A DNA stretch of 64,000 nucleotides from Dicyema japonicum. Lineage: Eukaryota > Dicyemida > Rhombozoa > Dicyemidae. Where the stretch lies: assembly GCA_011109175.1 (NCBI GenBank), contig RDEW01000075.1, positions 62,001 to 126,000 of the forward strand, read 5' to 3'. Position numbers and translations under genes: made by a program. The notes beneath the pieces were generated by a model. It saw only the letters and a program-made list of their open reading frames with translations, searched no databases and was not told where the DNA came from. Shown here in pieces: positions 12,575 to 24,159 of this stretch (position 1 is the first letter of the stretch; the number at the start of each line of letters is the position of its first letter).

Positions 12575-13297
12575 ATGGTTAAAGTACGGCTGCATCAACT
12601 ATTAAGAAAACTTTTGAATGAAAATTATGCCTGCGTATCTTGGATAGATGTGGATACATTTCGTATAAATGATGTTAACCAACTTTCAAAATTTTGGGGA
12701 AAAGTCAAAAACAATTCAAGCATGAATCGTGACAAACTTTTCAGATCTTTACGAACCTATTACCAGTCTCCTCCACTATTACAGAGGATTGATAAAGACA
12801 CGTACAAATTTCTGGTAAAGGATATTGTTATTCCGAATGCTCCTCAATTGGTTAAATTTGACAAGATGTACAAAGAAAAGTTTGCAAATTGTGGAACGAA
12901 TATATGTTTTAAAACCAGAAAATCGACTGGTTTTAATGGAATTACAGACAGAGCTACAATCCAGACTAATCCTAATGGAAGAACATGTATAACTCCAGCT
13001 GTAGAGTCGCTTTTTACCCCGTTGGAAGAAATGTTGAACCTTAATGAACCTAAAACTACTGATAACTTTTATAGCGACTATTATATTGAACCTTCTACTT
13101 GGACACACGATTATCCGATATTCCACAACCCCTGGGATTTTAGTTTAATGAAAGATCGGATTTCCAAATGTCCTGAGTGCGGGAACAACTACCCCCAGCA
13201 AGAATTTAATCAGAATATAGAATTTTTCTATGACCCGACTGACAAAGTTTGGAAGCCATATTATTGTCATCCTTTCTTTAATTACTTTAAAAAATGA
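12575..13297 (+). CDS. ETS-domain transcription factor, intronless, domain at the N-terminus
   Basis: Complete 240-aa frame. Residues about 5-85 match the winged-helix ETS domain: LHQLLRKLLNE, then CVSWIDVDTFRINDVNQLSKFWGKVKN with the tryptophans expected in helix 1 and around WG..KN. The recognition helix is MNRDKLFRSLRTYY, and YKFLVKDI closes the domain. Both recognition-helix arginines that contact GGA DNA in the family (consensus KLSRALRYYY) are kept, so DNA binding is plausible. The remainder is unlike known ETS proteins and includes a CPECGNNYPQQ segment near the C-terminus; one C..C pair alone does not make a zinc site. The ATG at 12575 lies only a few residues before the domain and no upstream coding is visible. 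The gene sits in an AT-rich stretch free of transposons. ETS genes are restricted to animals, which fixes the kingdom. Confidence 0.88.
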   Translation: MVKVRLHQLLRKLLNENYACVSWIDVDTFRINDVNQLSKFWGKVKNNSSMNRDKLFRSLRTYYQSPPLLQRIDKDTYKFLVKDIVIPNAPQLVKFDKMYKEKFANCGTNICFKTRKSTGFNGITDRATIQTNPNGRTCITPAVESLFTPLEEMLNLNEPKTTDNFYSDYYIEPSTWTHDYPIFHNPWDFSLMKDRISKCPECGNNYPQQEFNQNIEFFYDPTDKVWKPYYCHPFFNYFKK

Positions 13298-14100
13298 TTA
13301 GAAATTTTTATCTTAATTAATGCTTTGTTATTTAATTTAAGATTTATTAATGTTAATATTGTAAAACATGACTACATTTTATTTCCTTATTTAGATCGAG
13401 GAAACATCAAAAAATAACATCCTTCCTATTAACTTCCTATTTTTAACTTGTTTCCGTAGTTGGTTCCGTTTAAATTTTTTTGTAAAAAAATTTAATTTAT
13501 TTTATTTTATCTTACACTATTAAAAAATTTTCAACCGAATTAGCTTATTTTAACTATATGACTTTAATGAGATGAATAACATTCACATATTCCTTTTCAG
13601 GTTTTTTTTATAATGCAGAATTAAGACTTTTTCTTAGTATTCGTTTTAAAAATGATTTGTTTTGCACTTTGTTAATATTTTAATATCCATATCTGTTGTG
13701 TGACAAATATATTATTTGTGTCGTACATATCCATCACCAAGTGAGTTTTCTCTGAAATTTCGGCCTGAAGAATCGCAACCCTCCTACTACAGGTGGCACT
13801 TTTTTCTCAAATTATTGAATAATCCAAAAAGCATTTTTTACTCGCGAAAGAGAGGGAACTTAGACCTCATTTTATGTTATTCCGAGGAAGGTAAAGTCTT
13901 TGTTAGCAGGTTCTAGATGGACATGGTGTTGGATTAGCTTTGAATAAATTTGGGAATAAAATAATTCATATTCAAATCGTTTCAATTACTCTGATAAAGT
14001 AATTGTACAAAGAGAGTGCATGTTCATTTAACGTTTTGAATAAGTAACTGCGTTTAGTTTGGTATTGATCAACTTCTCAATTCTATTATTTATTTTAGTA
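13298..14100. other. AT-rich spacer after the ETS gene
   Basis: No supported gene. It contains long T and A runs and one short open frame (13716-13916, +) with no recognisable motif. The 3' UTR of the ETS gene is expected here, but no clear AATAAA follows the stop. Confidence 0.4.
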
Positions 14101-14720
14101 AAAATTATTTTCAGCATTTCTGATTTTTGTAAGCCACTCTCCATCGTAAAATAAGCAATCTGATTGCTTCAATACTCCATTCCAAGATTCCTGATTTCAT
14201 GAAGATTTCTAATAAGAAATTATTATCCACGGAGTCATAAGCTTTTTGACATCCACCCATGCAGTAAACAATCAATTCTCATTTACTTTCTTGAGTGATT
14301 TATTAATGAGAGCTTGTTCCTTAGCTCTTCTGGTTATCAACAATACAATAGTACATAGCACAGAAAAGAATTTCGCCCGGATAAGGCATGAGAATTTGTT
14401 TTTTGAACAAGCTAACAATCTCAAAAAAGTTCGGTTATCTCCAAGAGCGATGGTCTAAAAGGTGAATTTGATTTAAGCTTGTCTAGTTTTAAATCTCCCC
14501 TAATGGTGAAATAATCTAGATACTAGACGTTCAACAGAACTTTCATTGAAGTGATGGAGTCGATCTCAAAGGCAAATACTAGGAAAGCAATAATTTCGTT
14601 GTTGGTAATTAATTGGTAAAGGAAACTACCAAACCACATGCCTATCCTGCCTTCTTGGCGACTTGAATACGGCCACTTTTGTTGTTCGGGCTGTAGTAAA
14701 TACACTTATCGGATCTCTTG
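14101..14720 (-). mobile_element. R2-like retroelement fragment, copy 2 (RT start)
   Basis: On the minus strand, RRAKEQALINKSLKKVNEN is followed by VDVKKAYDSVDNNFLLEI and ILEWSIEAIRLLI. This matches R2-like copy 1 (GAKEQALINK..., VDVKKTYDSVDHSYLVE) and copy 3. Upstream pieces reach about 14720, with stops. Only the first third of the RT is represented. Confidence 0.65.
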
Positions 14721-15480
14721 GAGCTTCCGCTTTTGGCTGTAACGTTCCTAAGTCTTAATTGCATATGAGGCTATCATAGGATTTTACCGATTTATCATTT
14801 AATGTCATATGCTTGAACGAATAATATTATGCCAGGACCTGAATATTTACAATCCGCTATTGGATGCTTTTAAGAGACTAAAGTCAAGTGTGGACAAAAT
14901 AAGTTACATAATGATTAGCAAATCATCCTCCTATCATCAGAATCTCACGACTATTGTAATTCAATCTAGAAATGTTATTGTGTGAATGACCGGATAATAT
15001 CTTGTGTACAAAAACTTAATTAGTATATTTTGTCACATGGGTGGCTTGAATCCTATAGGCAACCTGTTTTTTATTATTTATTTATTAGAATTGAGAAGTT
15101 GATCACGTGTTTTTATGATAACCAGATATATACTACATAATAAGATTTTCTTGTAACTCTTATAAGAATAACATTTAACTAATTCATTAATTCTAAATAA
15201 AAAAATTAATTCAAACTGTATTTATTAAATGGCTAACCTGATTAATTTTAATTTTAACAGCATGGCTTTAATGATTTTTTAATTGATTGCGAGGACTGGG
15301 ATCACAAAATTGTTTGACTCTTTTGTCTTTCTTTCTTGGTGTTCCCTGGGTTATTAAAATAAAAAAAATAAATGATTTTTTATGTCTCAATTTAAATGGT
15401 GTATTAGAAATTTTGTCGAATATGAAAAAATTAAACAGATCTTATGTGCAATTGATCCTGAGGCTATAAATACTTAACGG
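14721..15480. other. AT-rich sequence without supported gene
   Basis: No coding segment with family resemblance was seen. Several poly-A and poly-T stretches occur. The short frame at 15287-15469 (+) has no motif. Confidence 0.4.
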
Positions 15481-15960
15481 AGAGTACGTGAAAAGGCCTC
15501 ACATTTTTCGTTTAGAGACGATAAGTTTAATTCTTATTTAATTTAGACTTTTCTTGAAAGGAAAGACAGAAAAGTTAAATCAGGTTGGAGTGGGACTAAC
15601 TACACTAGTTGGTTAGCAGAGAGGATCTGCCTCTAGAAAGTACGCATTGTATACTAGGTTCGGTGTGGGCCCTAGAGCGAACAACAACAATCCAGTGCTA
15701 TGCCTGCCAAGGATTCGGCCACACCAGCTCGATGCACTTATAAAGAGAAGTGCCTGAATTGCGGGGGTCCAAATTCGCGGAAGACCTGCCAATCAAAAGT
15801 CAGGTCTCTCAAGTGCGTGAACTGTGGCGAGGAGGTACACAGGGCGAGCCATTCAAGATGCCCCCTGTATCAAAAGGCTACGGAGAAGGTACTACAGGGA
15901 GAAGGCAGGCGCCCTCCTCTGGAATGGCAAGTGATGTAGGCGCTATCCATTGTGTGGTAA
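15480..15960 (+). mobile_element. Retroelement ORF1 (gag-like) fragment with three zinc knuckles
   Basis: Joining two overlapping frames gives three cysteine-histidine units in a row: CYACQGFGHTSSRC, then CLNCGGPNSRKTC, then CVNCGEEVHRASHSRCP. The text CPLYQKATEKVL follows. CxxC-x-GH-type knuckles followed by CP.Y are typical of ORF1 proteins of jockey-type LINEs, which bind the element's RNA. A frameshift lies in the first knuckle, and no RT follows, so this is an orphan fragment. Whether it belonged to LINE-C or another family is not clear. Confidence 0.7.
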
Positions 15961-16198
15961 TAGGATATCAAACGCGCTCAAGGATATTGCGATATGGTAC
16001 AGATAGGAAAATGCGCCGTAGTTATTTTTCAAATTTATGTGTAGGTTGAATTTTCTGATGGAAGAAGATCGGTCTTGATGTCAACACTTAAAAAATAATT
16101 GTTTTTTATTATTTTCTCTTAATAAATTTTATTAAAGAAAGAAAATAGAGTAACGGTTATATAGAAGCTGCCCTGACTGCGTGGCTATCCCTCTCAGG

Positions 16199-17310
16199 CA
16201 GGGTTGATAAAAATCATGATTTTTTTGATTTAAACAGGATTTTTTGAATTAAATGATTTTTATTCGGAAACAAAGTAAAATAAAAACAATGGAAATCGTA
16301 TTTATTTATTTAAAAGCTTGTAAACTAAGACAAGTTTGTCAGCTTTTTCAATTCCCAGCCTATTTCGTACATTTGAATGTTAGAATCCAAAAGTCGAAAA
16401 AATTCGTTCTATTCCACATGTGGAAGCAAATACTCCAAGAATTTTTTTGCAGAGTGAAATTACTTCAGATGATAAAACTGGTAAGAGTTCGACTCACAAT
16501 ACTCCAAGGCGAGGTCAATCTCAGCAGTTGAAAGAGATCTCCCACAACGTGTTGGGTCCATTAGATTCGCAAGTAAGTGAAAAGGTGGTAATGCTTGATC
16601 TGCTCGAGGTTCACTTTTTTTAAAATAGTCGTACATTCATAGTCAATATAAGTTTGTTCAAGTTCTTTCCAATTTTTTTCCTCTAGCAGATTTGTACCAT
16701 GTCGCTGGAAGATGCACGTTTCGAAAGTATTTATTTATTCTTACGATGGTTTCTTTAACATCAGCTACTTCGACATCCTTTGAGAGAAGGTTGAGATAAT
16801 GCGCCGAGCAACCATATGTAATAATTTCATTGTCATCTTGCATCATTATCAGCCTCATTTTAGTCATGTTGGCAGCATTGTCCGTTACAAGACTCCCGAT
16901 TTTACATCCAAACCGTTGCTCGGCGGACTTTGCAGAGGCTAAAGCAACAGATTTAAGATACTCCGTAGTGTGGTTATATACAAAGGTGTCCACAGTGTCA
17001 ATTAGATAGCTTTCTCCATCCGACGTTGCAACTGACACACAAATAACAGGTTCATTATGAATGTTACTCCACCCGTCCAACATCATAGACACTGTCTTGT
17101 CTTGGAGTCTTTGGCGACAGTCTTCATGCATTTGGTCGTACACATGATCGAGCAATGGACCACCAATTTGACGACGAGAGGGTTTTGACAAATTCCGGCT
17201 GCCTCATCCGAGATACGAGACCTTGTACCTCCTTCCCGCAATTACGGCATCTGGCTCGACTCCCTGTCTTTCCAGGAATAATACGTTTATCGAAGTGAAC
17301 CCACAAAGCC
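16199..17310 (-). mobile_element. hAT DNA transposon with BED finger and DUF659, internally deleted
   Basis: Minus-strand order: a BED-type finger at 17310-17190 (WVHFDKRIIPGKTGSRARC, then CGKEVQGLVSRM). An open frame of 177 aa at 17191-16658 with the DUF659 pattern follows (GGPLLDHVYDQM, VSMMLDGWSNIHNEPV, VTDNAANMTKMR, GCSAHYLNLLSKDV). After a gap comes the hAT dimerisation tail at about 16450-16290 (ASTCGIERIFSTFGF, NVRNRLGIEKADKLV). DGW and D.A.N are part of the RNase H-like core. The left end CAGGGTTGATAAAAATCATG at 16199 looks like a hAT TIR. The middle of the transposase is missing, and I could not find the partner TIR, perhaps because LINE-C sits at the other side. Non-autonomous relic. 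Confidence 0.75.
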
Positions 17311-19283
17311 CAAGGATCTTCTGGGTCCGCGTAGAAGGGATAGAAGTATCTCTAAAAAACAGTTCGAGTCCAGCTTTAAATCTTCTATCGGTAATGAAAA
17401 TGGTGAATTGGGTTTTAGATGCTGACACACATAACATATTTGCAGATACCCAGTCACACACCCGGTTTAGGTGTGACTAAACAATTGCTACAGCCACGGA
17501 GAGATTTATCTCTTGCAGCGATAATTAGGTCGTCCGCATAGGATAAAACACAATGTCCTGGTCATTGGTAGTAGGTAGGTGATGTAGAAATAGGTTGAAA
17601 AGGAGAGGAGATAAATGGGAGCCTTGCGGACCCCATTGAGGAATAGTCTTGATTTTGAAGTGGATTTGTCAATCCGGACCCTTCCGCGTAGCCAGTTAAG
17701 AAATTTTCCAACCATAGCTTGATGTTCGGATGTAAATTCGAATTAATAATATTTTGCGTTAGGAGTTTCCTCGTAACAGAATCAAAGGCTTTCTGTATAT
17801 CGATAGATACTAAGGCCGTTTGTAAGTGTGTTCTCATGTTGAATCCGTCAGTAATAATCTGAGAGATAGAACCCAAATGAGTCGTTGTAAAACGGTCTGT
17901 TGAAATGTTGAAATTCTTGCAGTTGTAGATCAGGAGAGATACGCATTAATACAAGATTTTCCAGTACTTTTGGTAAAACACAAGTTATTGAGACGGGGCA
18001 GTAAGAAGAAGGAACGTCTTTTAATTTCCAGGTTTTAGAATTGGCGTAATTAGGGAATTCTTCCATATATTAGGTTGCGTATGGTTGTTGATAGAGTCGT
18101 TGTACAGTCTTGATAGTATGGCCCGTGCCTGAGGTCCAAGGTGTTTGAGGTGAATAGTACAAATACTGTCGGGACTACAAGAACTAGTGGGACGTAGCAA
18201 TTTAATAGCCTTGTCAACATCATGGAGGTGAAAAAGGTGGAATACGGTTTTTGTTGCGGCCCGCGCCGTTCAACGTGTGGAGAGCGGAAAAATCTTTATG
18301 GCTGATCGATACGTAGTACTTCATAATCTTATTTGCAAGTTTGCGAGCGGGTTCCGATGCGTTGCCGGTAACGGCCTTTAGTTCCGCAGTCCTCTTTATT
18401 GATAAGGCTATTGATCTTTCTTAGCGTTTTCCAAAATGTGGCACAAGAGTTTTTGTGACATAATCGTCCAACTAGACGGCTTCATTTAAGTCTGTTATTA
18501 ATTCGGATAAGTTCAGATATTCATTGAACGTATAGAATAAAAGTAGTTATTGGACTGCGTTCTGTTTTTTTCAGATTCTTGAGGAGTGACACAATTTGCG
18601 ATGATAATCTTGGATTGAACTTCTTGTAAAAGGCGACAGGTATAAATAATTTATCAACTTTCAAAATGATAGCAGACAGAATCTTGGTCGTCTTCTCTAC
18701 TATACAATTTTCCATAGTAAGATCAAACAGACTATTGTCCACATACGCCCTGAAACCTTGCTAGTCAGCCTTCAAATAATTTTTGAACTTTGTTGAACAA
18801 CACAGTGAACAAATAGACCTTCTAAGTCTCAACACAATTGAGTTATGGTCGCTTGAGAAAAACAACATCCAGCCATAGAAGGAGAGCAAAGAGACAGGTC
18901 CGGGTATGTTGGACTGTCCCTCTGCGGGTCGGGGCCCTTGTGTGAGCGTCCGGGTCATTGAGGATAGTCAAATCATTAAGTAAGGAAAGGATGTACTCGC
19001 CGCGACTGTCGGCTGATTGTGACTGGAGCCAGAGTGGATGTTTGGCATTTTGGTTGCCGCATAATACCAAATCTTTCAGTTCAAAGAGTTTCAATAAGTC
19101 TGGAATATACTTTGGAATAAGGGAAGTCGACGAACTCTGAGGTGGAATATAAATATTACAGCGTAAAACGTCTTGAAGGTGAGAAAAGAACTTCAACAGA
19201 GATTTGCTCCAGAATAGAGTCTCCTTCGCAAAGAGAAGATACAAACGGGGTGACATCGGTGAACAAAAGACCCTCCCTAACAA
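17204..19283 (-). mobile_element. LINE-C (jockey-like), partial
   Basis: From 19283 down: the endonuclease C-terminal half (NIYIPPQSSSTSLIPKYI, DLVLCGNQNAKHPLW, LLNDLTILNDPD), then a linker. The RT follows: ISQIITDGFNMRTHLQTALV, SIDIQKAFDSVTRKLL, GPQGSHLSPLLF-type text and a YADDL-type box near 17540. A post-RT segment (CDWVSANMLCVSASKTQFTIF) leads to IPSTRTQKILGL. The 3' part stops abruptly against the hAT transposase start at about 17310. Both ends are incomplete. Confidence 0.72.
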
Positions 19284-19289
19284 ACGTAA

Positions 19290-21150
19290 ATGAAAGAGCG
19301 AGGATTACATTCTACATTGAAGATAAAATTAAAATTCTCGAAATGAAATTGTGTGTATCTGAGTCCCGCAAGAAATTTCGCCTTAATAATCTAAACTTCG
19401 AATTAAATCGAAGATCATTTTACAGAAACCTAACCCCTACGGCAAGTAATGTTACTACGTCTATTGATAATGAAAAATGTGCAGACTTTTGGGAAGACGT
19501 TTGGAAAAAGAAAAATGCATGTTTAGAGAAGATCAATATTAAAAAAGAATAAAAGGCGTTGAGAATGTACCTGTTGGATTTAATAGAAATGGGTTTAATG
19601 AAACAATTAAATATCTGCCTAACTGGAAAGCCCAGGTTGTGATGGAGTTTTCAACTTTTTTGTTAAAAAATTCACGTCTTTGCACGACTCAATCTTTAAT
19701 GTAATGAGTAGAGTTGTGGAAGGAAAATGTGTGCCAGAGAGTAGTTTTTCACAGGACTCAGTTACTTGATCCCAAAATGCACTGCTCCTGAGTCCTCATA
19801 AGATTTCCCCCCGATTACATGCATGCCATCTTTATTTAAACTCATAACGAAATGCATTAATATGAAGCTAACTGACTATTCGGAAGTATTTGATCTACTC
19901 ACTGAAAACCAAATGGGCACTAGGAGGAGATGCCAAGGTGCTAACGAACAGGCTCTATTAATAAGTCACTTAACAGAATCAACGGATTTGGACTTTATGC
20001 AGCATGGATTGACATTATAAAGGCATTCAACTCAGTAAACCATGATTTTCTTTCTTGATGTCCTGAAAACTCTGGCATTCCAATGTGGATTGTTAATCTA
20101 ATTAAAATACTTATTCAAAACTGAAAACTCAAGCTTTTTTTGAATAAAGAAAATATACGCACTATCAAACTACAAAGAGGGATTTAAAGGGAGATAGTTT
20201 GTCTCCTATGCTATTTGTGCTAGTGTTAGATCAACTTACCCGATTCCTTAATAACATATATCATAAAGTTTCGATTACCAGTAATGATCAGTCAATTTCA
20301 TCGTTTTCACCTAATCATCTTTTATTCATAGACGATCTAAAACTTATTTCGAACGATAAAGAAGTTATTGTTAAGATGATGGAAGAAGTCAATTTATATT
20401 TCAAATCTGTTAATCTCTAAAAAAACTTGGATAAATTGGCTATTAGTTTTTTGTTGTCATCAAATTAAGCTAAAGTAATTGATGGAATAGATGGATATAA
20501 GTGTTTGGGTGTATTGGAAGGCCGTTACAAATTAACAAGGCAGACGTGCTTAAAACAATATTTTCTGAAGTATGCTAAAGAATAGAAAAATTAGTAAATA
20601 CTAAATTGAACTCGGTCAACATTTTTGAAGCAATTAATGAACATGCATTATCTTTATACAATTACTACATCGGCTTAATTGATTTGAAACCGAATGAAAT
20701 TGAGATGATTGATACTTCTATCCGTAGTTTGCTGAATAAACATCATAAACATTTTAAACCAGCTTGCAGAGAGACTGTGCTTACTTCGAAACATGCTAGG
20801 GAGATGATTGTGCTCGATCTTTTTACTTAGTGAGAGAATGTTGTTTAATTTACTGAACAACTTGAAAAAAAGAAGTACTTGTTGCAGAAGAAGTTCCGCT
20901 ATTCTTAAGGCCGAAACCTTAAGTAAAACACATGTGGCTATTAGTAAAAAATTTTTGCGGGAAAATTACTCTGTTGACAATACATTTATCCTGGATAGTA
21001 AATTTTTGATTGACCTACAAAGAGAAAACTTAAAGAAACAAATAAAGGGTTTTCAGTTCAAAGTGAGAACTTGTTCACATCAAAGTGAGAATCATTTACA
21101 TCAATGTGAGAATTATTCACATCAAAGTGAGAATTTCTTTAGTTAAGATA
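19290..21150 (+). mobile_element. R2-like retroelement, copy 3 (RT), ending in a minisatellite
   Basis: Pre-RT text FRLNNLNFELNRRSFYRNL and CADFWEDVWKKKN is followed by RT pieces. These are MPSLFKLITKCINMKLTDY, GANEQALLISHL, then SPMLFVLVLDQLTRFLNNI with LLFIDDLKLIS (catalytic FIDD, about 20326). Then come LNEHALSLYNYYIGLI-type text and LKKQIKGFQFK. At that point the frame runs into about 100 bp of a 21-22-nt tandem repeat (ATTCACATCAAAGTGAGAAT) at 21060-21138. The CCHC and nuclease parts seen in copy 1 are absent. Numerous frame breaks. Confidence 0.75.
21060..21138 (+). repeat. Minisatellite, about four units of 21-22 nt
   Basis: Units read TTCACATCAAAGTGAGAA with one or two changes each. 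Each unit is a short imperfect palindrome (TTCAC...GTGAGAA). The array continues the open frame of the R2-like copy. The same array with the same preceding GGGTTTTC occurs at 39430-39522. Confidence 0.85.
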
Positions 21151-21364
21151 CAATACTCGTATAAAAATGAACGAAAATTTATTTATCAAATGAAAATAAG
21201 GATTAGATTAATTTATTTATTTCACCCATCATTTTCTAGGTAAAATGATTCGCAATCATTTAGTGAAATCGTCTTGACTGCATCTTCTATTGCAGAGAAA
21301 AGCATTTCTTCGCTTGTTGGCTTTAGATACATAGGTTTTCGCTAATTGACTTAGCTGTGGATCC

Positions 21365-22448
21365 ATTATTTATTTATTTAAGCACTTCACGAGAACCATA
21401 CTAATTATAGCCCCGCATGTGCAGCAAAAGAAACAAGGTTAGATGTCATCCTTTTCCATGCTCGCCTGTTCCTAGCCAAGGCTCTCATGTTGTCCAGGAC
21501 GTCGGCATTTTTTAGATTTATTTTGATATTGACCAGGTTTTTTTGTAAGACTATTGGCAGTGTTGTTCTAGGTCTTCCACGAAAGCGGCTTTCTTGACTA
21601 ACATAGTATGTTTCCATAGATATGTTCGGTGGGGATGTTAATTCCATCATCAGCACGTGTCCGAAGAGCTTCCGTCGGGATTTCAGTACTTCTAAGCTGA
21701 TAGGTCTAGTGCTGCATCTCTTATATAAAGCATTCCTCAATATTCTCGTAGGCCAAGTAGTTCCTGTTATTTTCTCAACTGACCTCTGTGGAACGAGTCT
21801 AGTTTTTCCATATTTGCTGATGAGGTCTCCCAAGTTCCAGCGTTATACAAAAGTACGGGTTTTATGAATAAGTAGTATAATAGGATTCTCATTTTCGTGT
21901 CGATACCTCTTTGATTGAGCCATAGATTCTTCAGTTTACATAACGCAGCATTGGCTAGAGTTTTCCTACGTAAAATATCTTCGCTATCTTCCATAACTGA
22001 ACCGAGTTTCTTTACTTGTCGCCACTTCTCTTCTAGGACGTTATTATCCTTCTTATCTCTTTGAGTTCTGTTTTCTCTCTGTTCACAGTAAGAAACCATT
22101 TCCCTAGTACATCTGGTGTTTTTTCTAATAGGTTTTCCAGGACCTCTTTGTCTTCAGAAATAGGTCTACATCGTCCGCGTAGATCACTTCTTCCGTCTTT
22201 CTTTGGTATAACGGTCTAAGTTCTCTCATAGCGGCTTCCAAATAAATTGTGAATAGTAAAAGAGAAGAAGAGTCTCCTTGTGGAATGCCCGTGTTTGTTT
22301 CAAATTTTCTTGAATAGGTCTTTCCGACTCTTACAAGGAGCTCAGTGTTGGAAAGTAGAATTCGGGTCATCTTTAAACTCGACTCATCAAGAAATCCGCT
22401 CAGTACCCCCATTAATTTGGTTTCTGTAGAATTGGAAACTGGACACAC
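21365..22448 (-). mobile_element. LINE-A, 5'-truncated copy
   Basis: The minus strand carries ETKLMGVLSGFLDESS, GIPQGDSSSLLLFTIYLEAA, VIYADDVDLFLK, then NVLEEKWRQVKKLGSVMEDS, LYNAGTWETSSANMEKL and RKLFGHVLMMELTSPPN. It ends with LARNRRAWKRMTSNLVSFAA. The 3' end carries a TTTA-rich tail (21365-21380). The RT is truncated before the SRAFDS motif. Several frame breaks. Confidence 0.78.
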
Positions 22449-22524
22449 TTAATTAGTTGTTTACTTTAACTTCTTTCTCGGTGTATCCGGGGTTAATAAA
22501 TAAATAAATTAAGGAAAAAAAGTG

Positions 22525-22640
22525 AACAAATGGTCATATAGCGGCCACGCTAACTGCGTGGCTATTCACTTTCAAGATAATGATCGAGATTCGCTCAAAT
22601 AACTAGCAGCGCTCACGGGGGTGTCCTGATCGTGTAGAAA
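22525..22640. repeat. Dispersed repeat with hairpin, unknown type
   Basis: GCCACG and CGTGGC form a stem at 22544-22562. Text around ACTGCGTGGCTATTC and ATTCGCTCAAATA recurs in parts at 16160-16200 and 56470-56555. It could be a tRNA-derived SINE, but no full A and B box pair could be shown. Confidence 0.3.
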
Positions 22641-22739
22641 TCCGATTCCCAAGACGACCCAAGAATTCCAGCGTTACAGGCGAAGGGAATCAGACGTCTC
22701 AACGGAGAGTGGAACAAACAAAAATCATTGGTAGGGCCG

Positions 22740-23035
22740 TGCACTTTGGCTGTTTTAATTTTTCAGCCTTCTCAGCAGCAGAACAGGCTCCAGGGACACT
22801 CTGGAGTAGGTTGCAAGGGGCAAACGTGTCGGTGCAGTGACGTCCCAAACAAAAAAATTCCCGGCTTCGAGAAGGAAGATAGTCATCCTATCATGTCGTT
22901 TTCCATCACGTCTACAAAGATCGATTGGTTCGAGCATGGAAGGGTGTTCGGTGGCGTCCAAAGCTCACCTAACGACTTCGTTCAAGGCCATGTGTATGGG
23001 AAATCTGCCTGCACTATTTCTACAGAAAGGAGGAT
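22740..23035 (-). mobile_element. Family E fragment
   Basis: The minus strand reads MALNEVV, then DATEHPSMLEPIDLCRRDGK, TIFLLEAGNFFVWDV and T..TRLPLATYSRVS. It corresponds to the KRPDG...WDATC region of family E, with RPD changed to RHD, so the presumed nuclease motif is damaged. Confidence 0.6.
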
Positions 23036-23041
23036 GTAAGG

Positions 23042-23080
23042 CAGTGGTTCTCAACCTTTTTGGTCTGCGGGCCAATCACG
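23042..23080. repeat. hAT-type terminal inverted repeat, single end
   Basis: CAGTGGTTCTCAACCTTTTT followed by GG and a CGGGCC stretch is the well-known form of hAT/Charlie-type termini. No partner end was found nearby, so this is a solo end or a degraded MITE. Confidence 0.45.
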
Positions 23081-23990
23081 TCCGGGCTAGTAATTCTTAC
23101 TTATCATTCTAAAACAAATGGTTACTGGCTTCTTTTCAGAGGAAAAACGAAAATGAATCTCTTATAGAACGCCGCTGCCGGAAAGAGAATACCTTGATTT
23201 CAAGGACCCGGAGAAGCTATTAAAAAGATCTTGAAATTAATATAAAGAATGAGGCACGGGGAAGACGACAAAGATGCCACGAAAACGCTGCCACAAGGCG
23301 GTGAAAGGGGCCTTAATTAGTTAATCCCTAACTACTTACTATTTTTTGCCTAGTAAAGAGTTTTATCGTAGCGCTATAGATTTTCGAACTTTTTTTTGTT
23401 ACGTTTTCAATTCTTTTGATAATGTGCAATTGTTCAATACTTGTGGTTATCATGGAAGTATATTGTGATTCCTTTGGTTTTATTAAGACTCCTGTAACCA
23501 TATGTTTTGGACTGATAAATTTGACTTATCAGCCCGGACACGAAGATGGCCCCGGGATCTCATACTATACAACAATAATTAACAATTGGTTCGCTTGGCC
23601 GCAAAATTTTTTTTAAGAAAATTAAACTTTATTAATTAAGATTAATGTGAGCTGCTTATTTAATTACTCTTCTTACAAATGCAATAATAAAATACTTATT
23701 TAAAGTCTCCTAAATAATTTAACACCTTCACTACAAATGCGGGCTGAAAAATCAGCAGAACAGTAGAGCAGTCGGTTTACTGAGTTGAGAACACATGTCT
23801 AACAAGTCCGGGCTGTGGAGGTCCTAGAAGAGACTCAGCGTCGTTTTCCAATAATTGAAGCTCGCGACAGGCCCTCCACAGGTGTATATATAATTTGGAT
23901 TAAATCATCCATAATCAGAAGAGGTATAAATTGATGCTAAAAATAAGCTAAAATAGCATAAATCAGATTTTATGTAGTGTAAAAACTTTC
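23081..23990. other. Sequence without supported gene
   Basis: Mixed AT-rich and GC-richer stretches; the latter (about 23150-23310 and 23740-23880) may be transposon remains, but no motif is readable. The open frame at 23416-23616 (+) shows nothing recognisable. Confidence 0.35.
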
Positions 23991-23993
23991 CAG

Positions 23994-24135
23994 CTTACAA
24001 TCTTTGTAAGTTTAGCACAAACAGTCACAACAAATTAATCCAAGGATTGAACCCATGGGAGAACATCTATTTGTGCCGAACAAATCCATCCTTAAAAAAT
24101 CCATTAAAGGCTTCCAGTTTCGAAGAGTTGGAGAA
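23994..24135. repeat. Copy 2 of the TTGGATTAATT dispersed repeat, joined to an R2-like scrap
   Basis: In reverse orientation the segment 23994-24085 matches the repeat at 63115-63210. Directly after it, on the plus strand, VPNKSILKKSIKGFQFRR (about 24070-24130) matches LKKQIKGFQFK of R2-like copy 3. A short R2-like fragment is therefore fused to the repeat. Confidence 0.4.
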
Positions 24136-24159
24136 GTGGGTCAGCCCTATTCCATTTCA

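Noticed and set aside
21060-21138. Regular short repeats as a CRISPR array
   Set aside because: Units are contiguous without spacers, and all surrounding sequence is animal retroelement.
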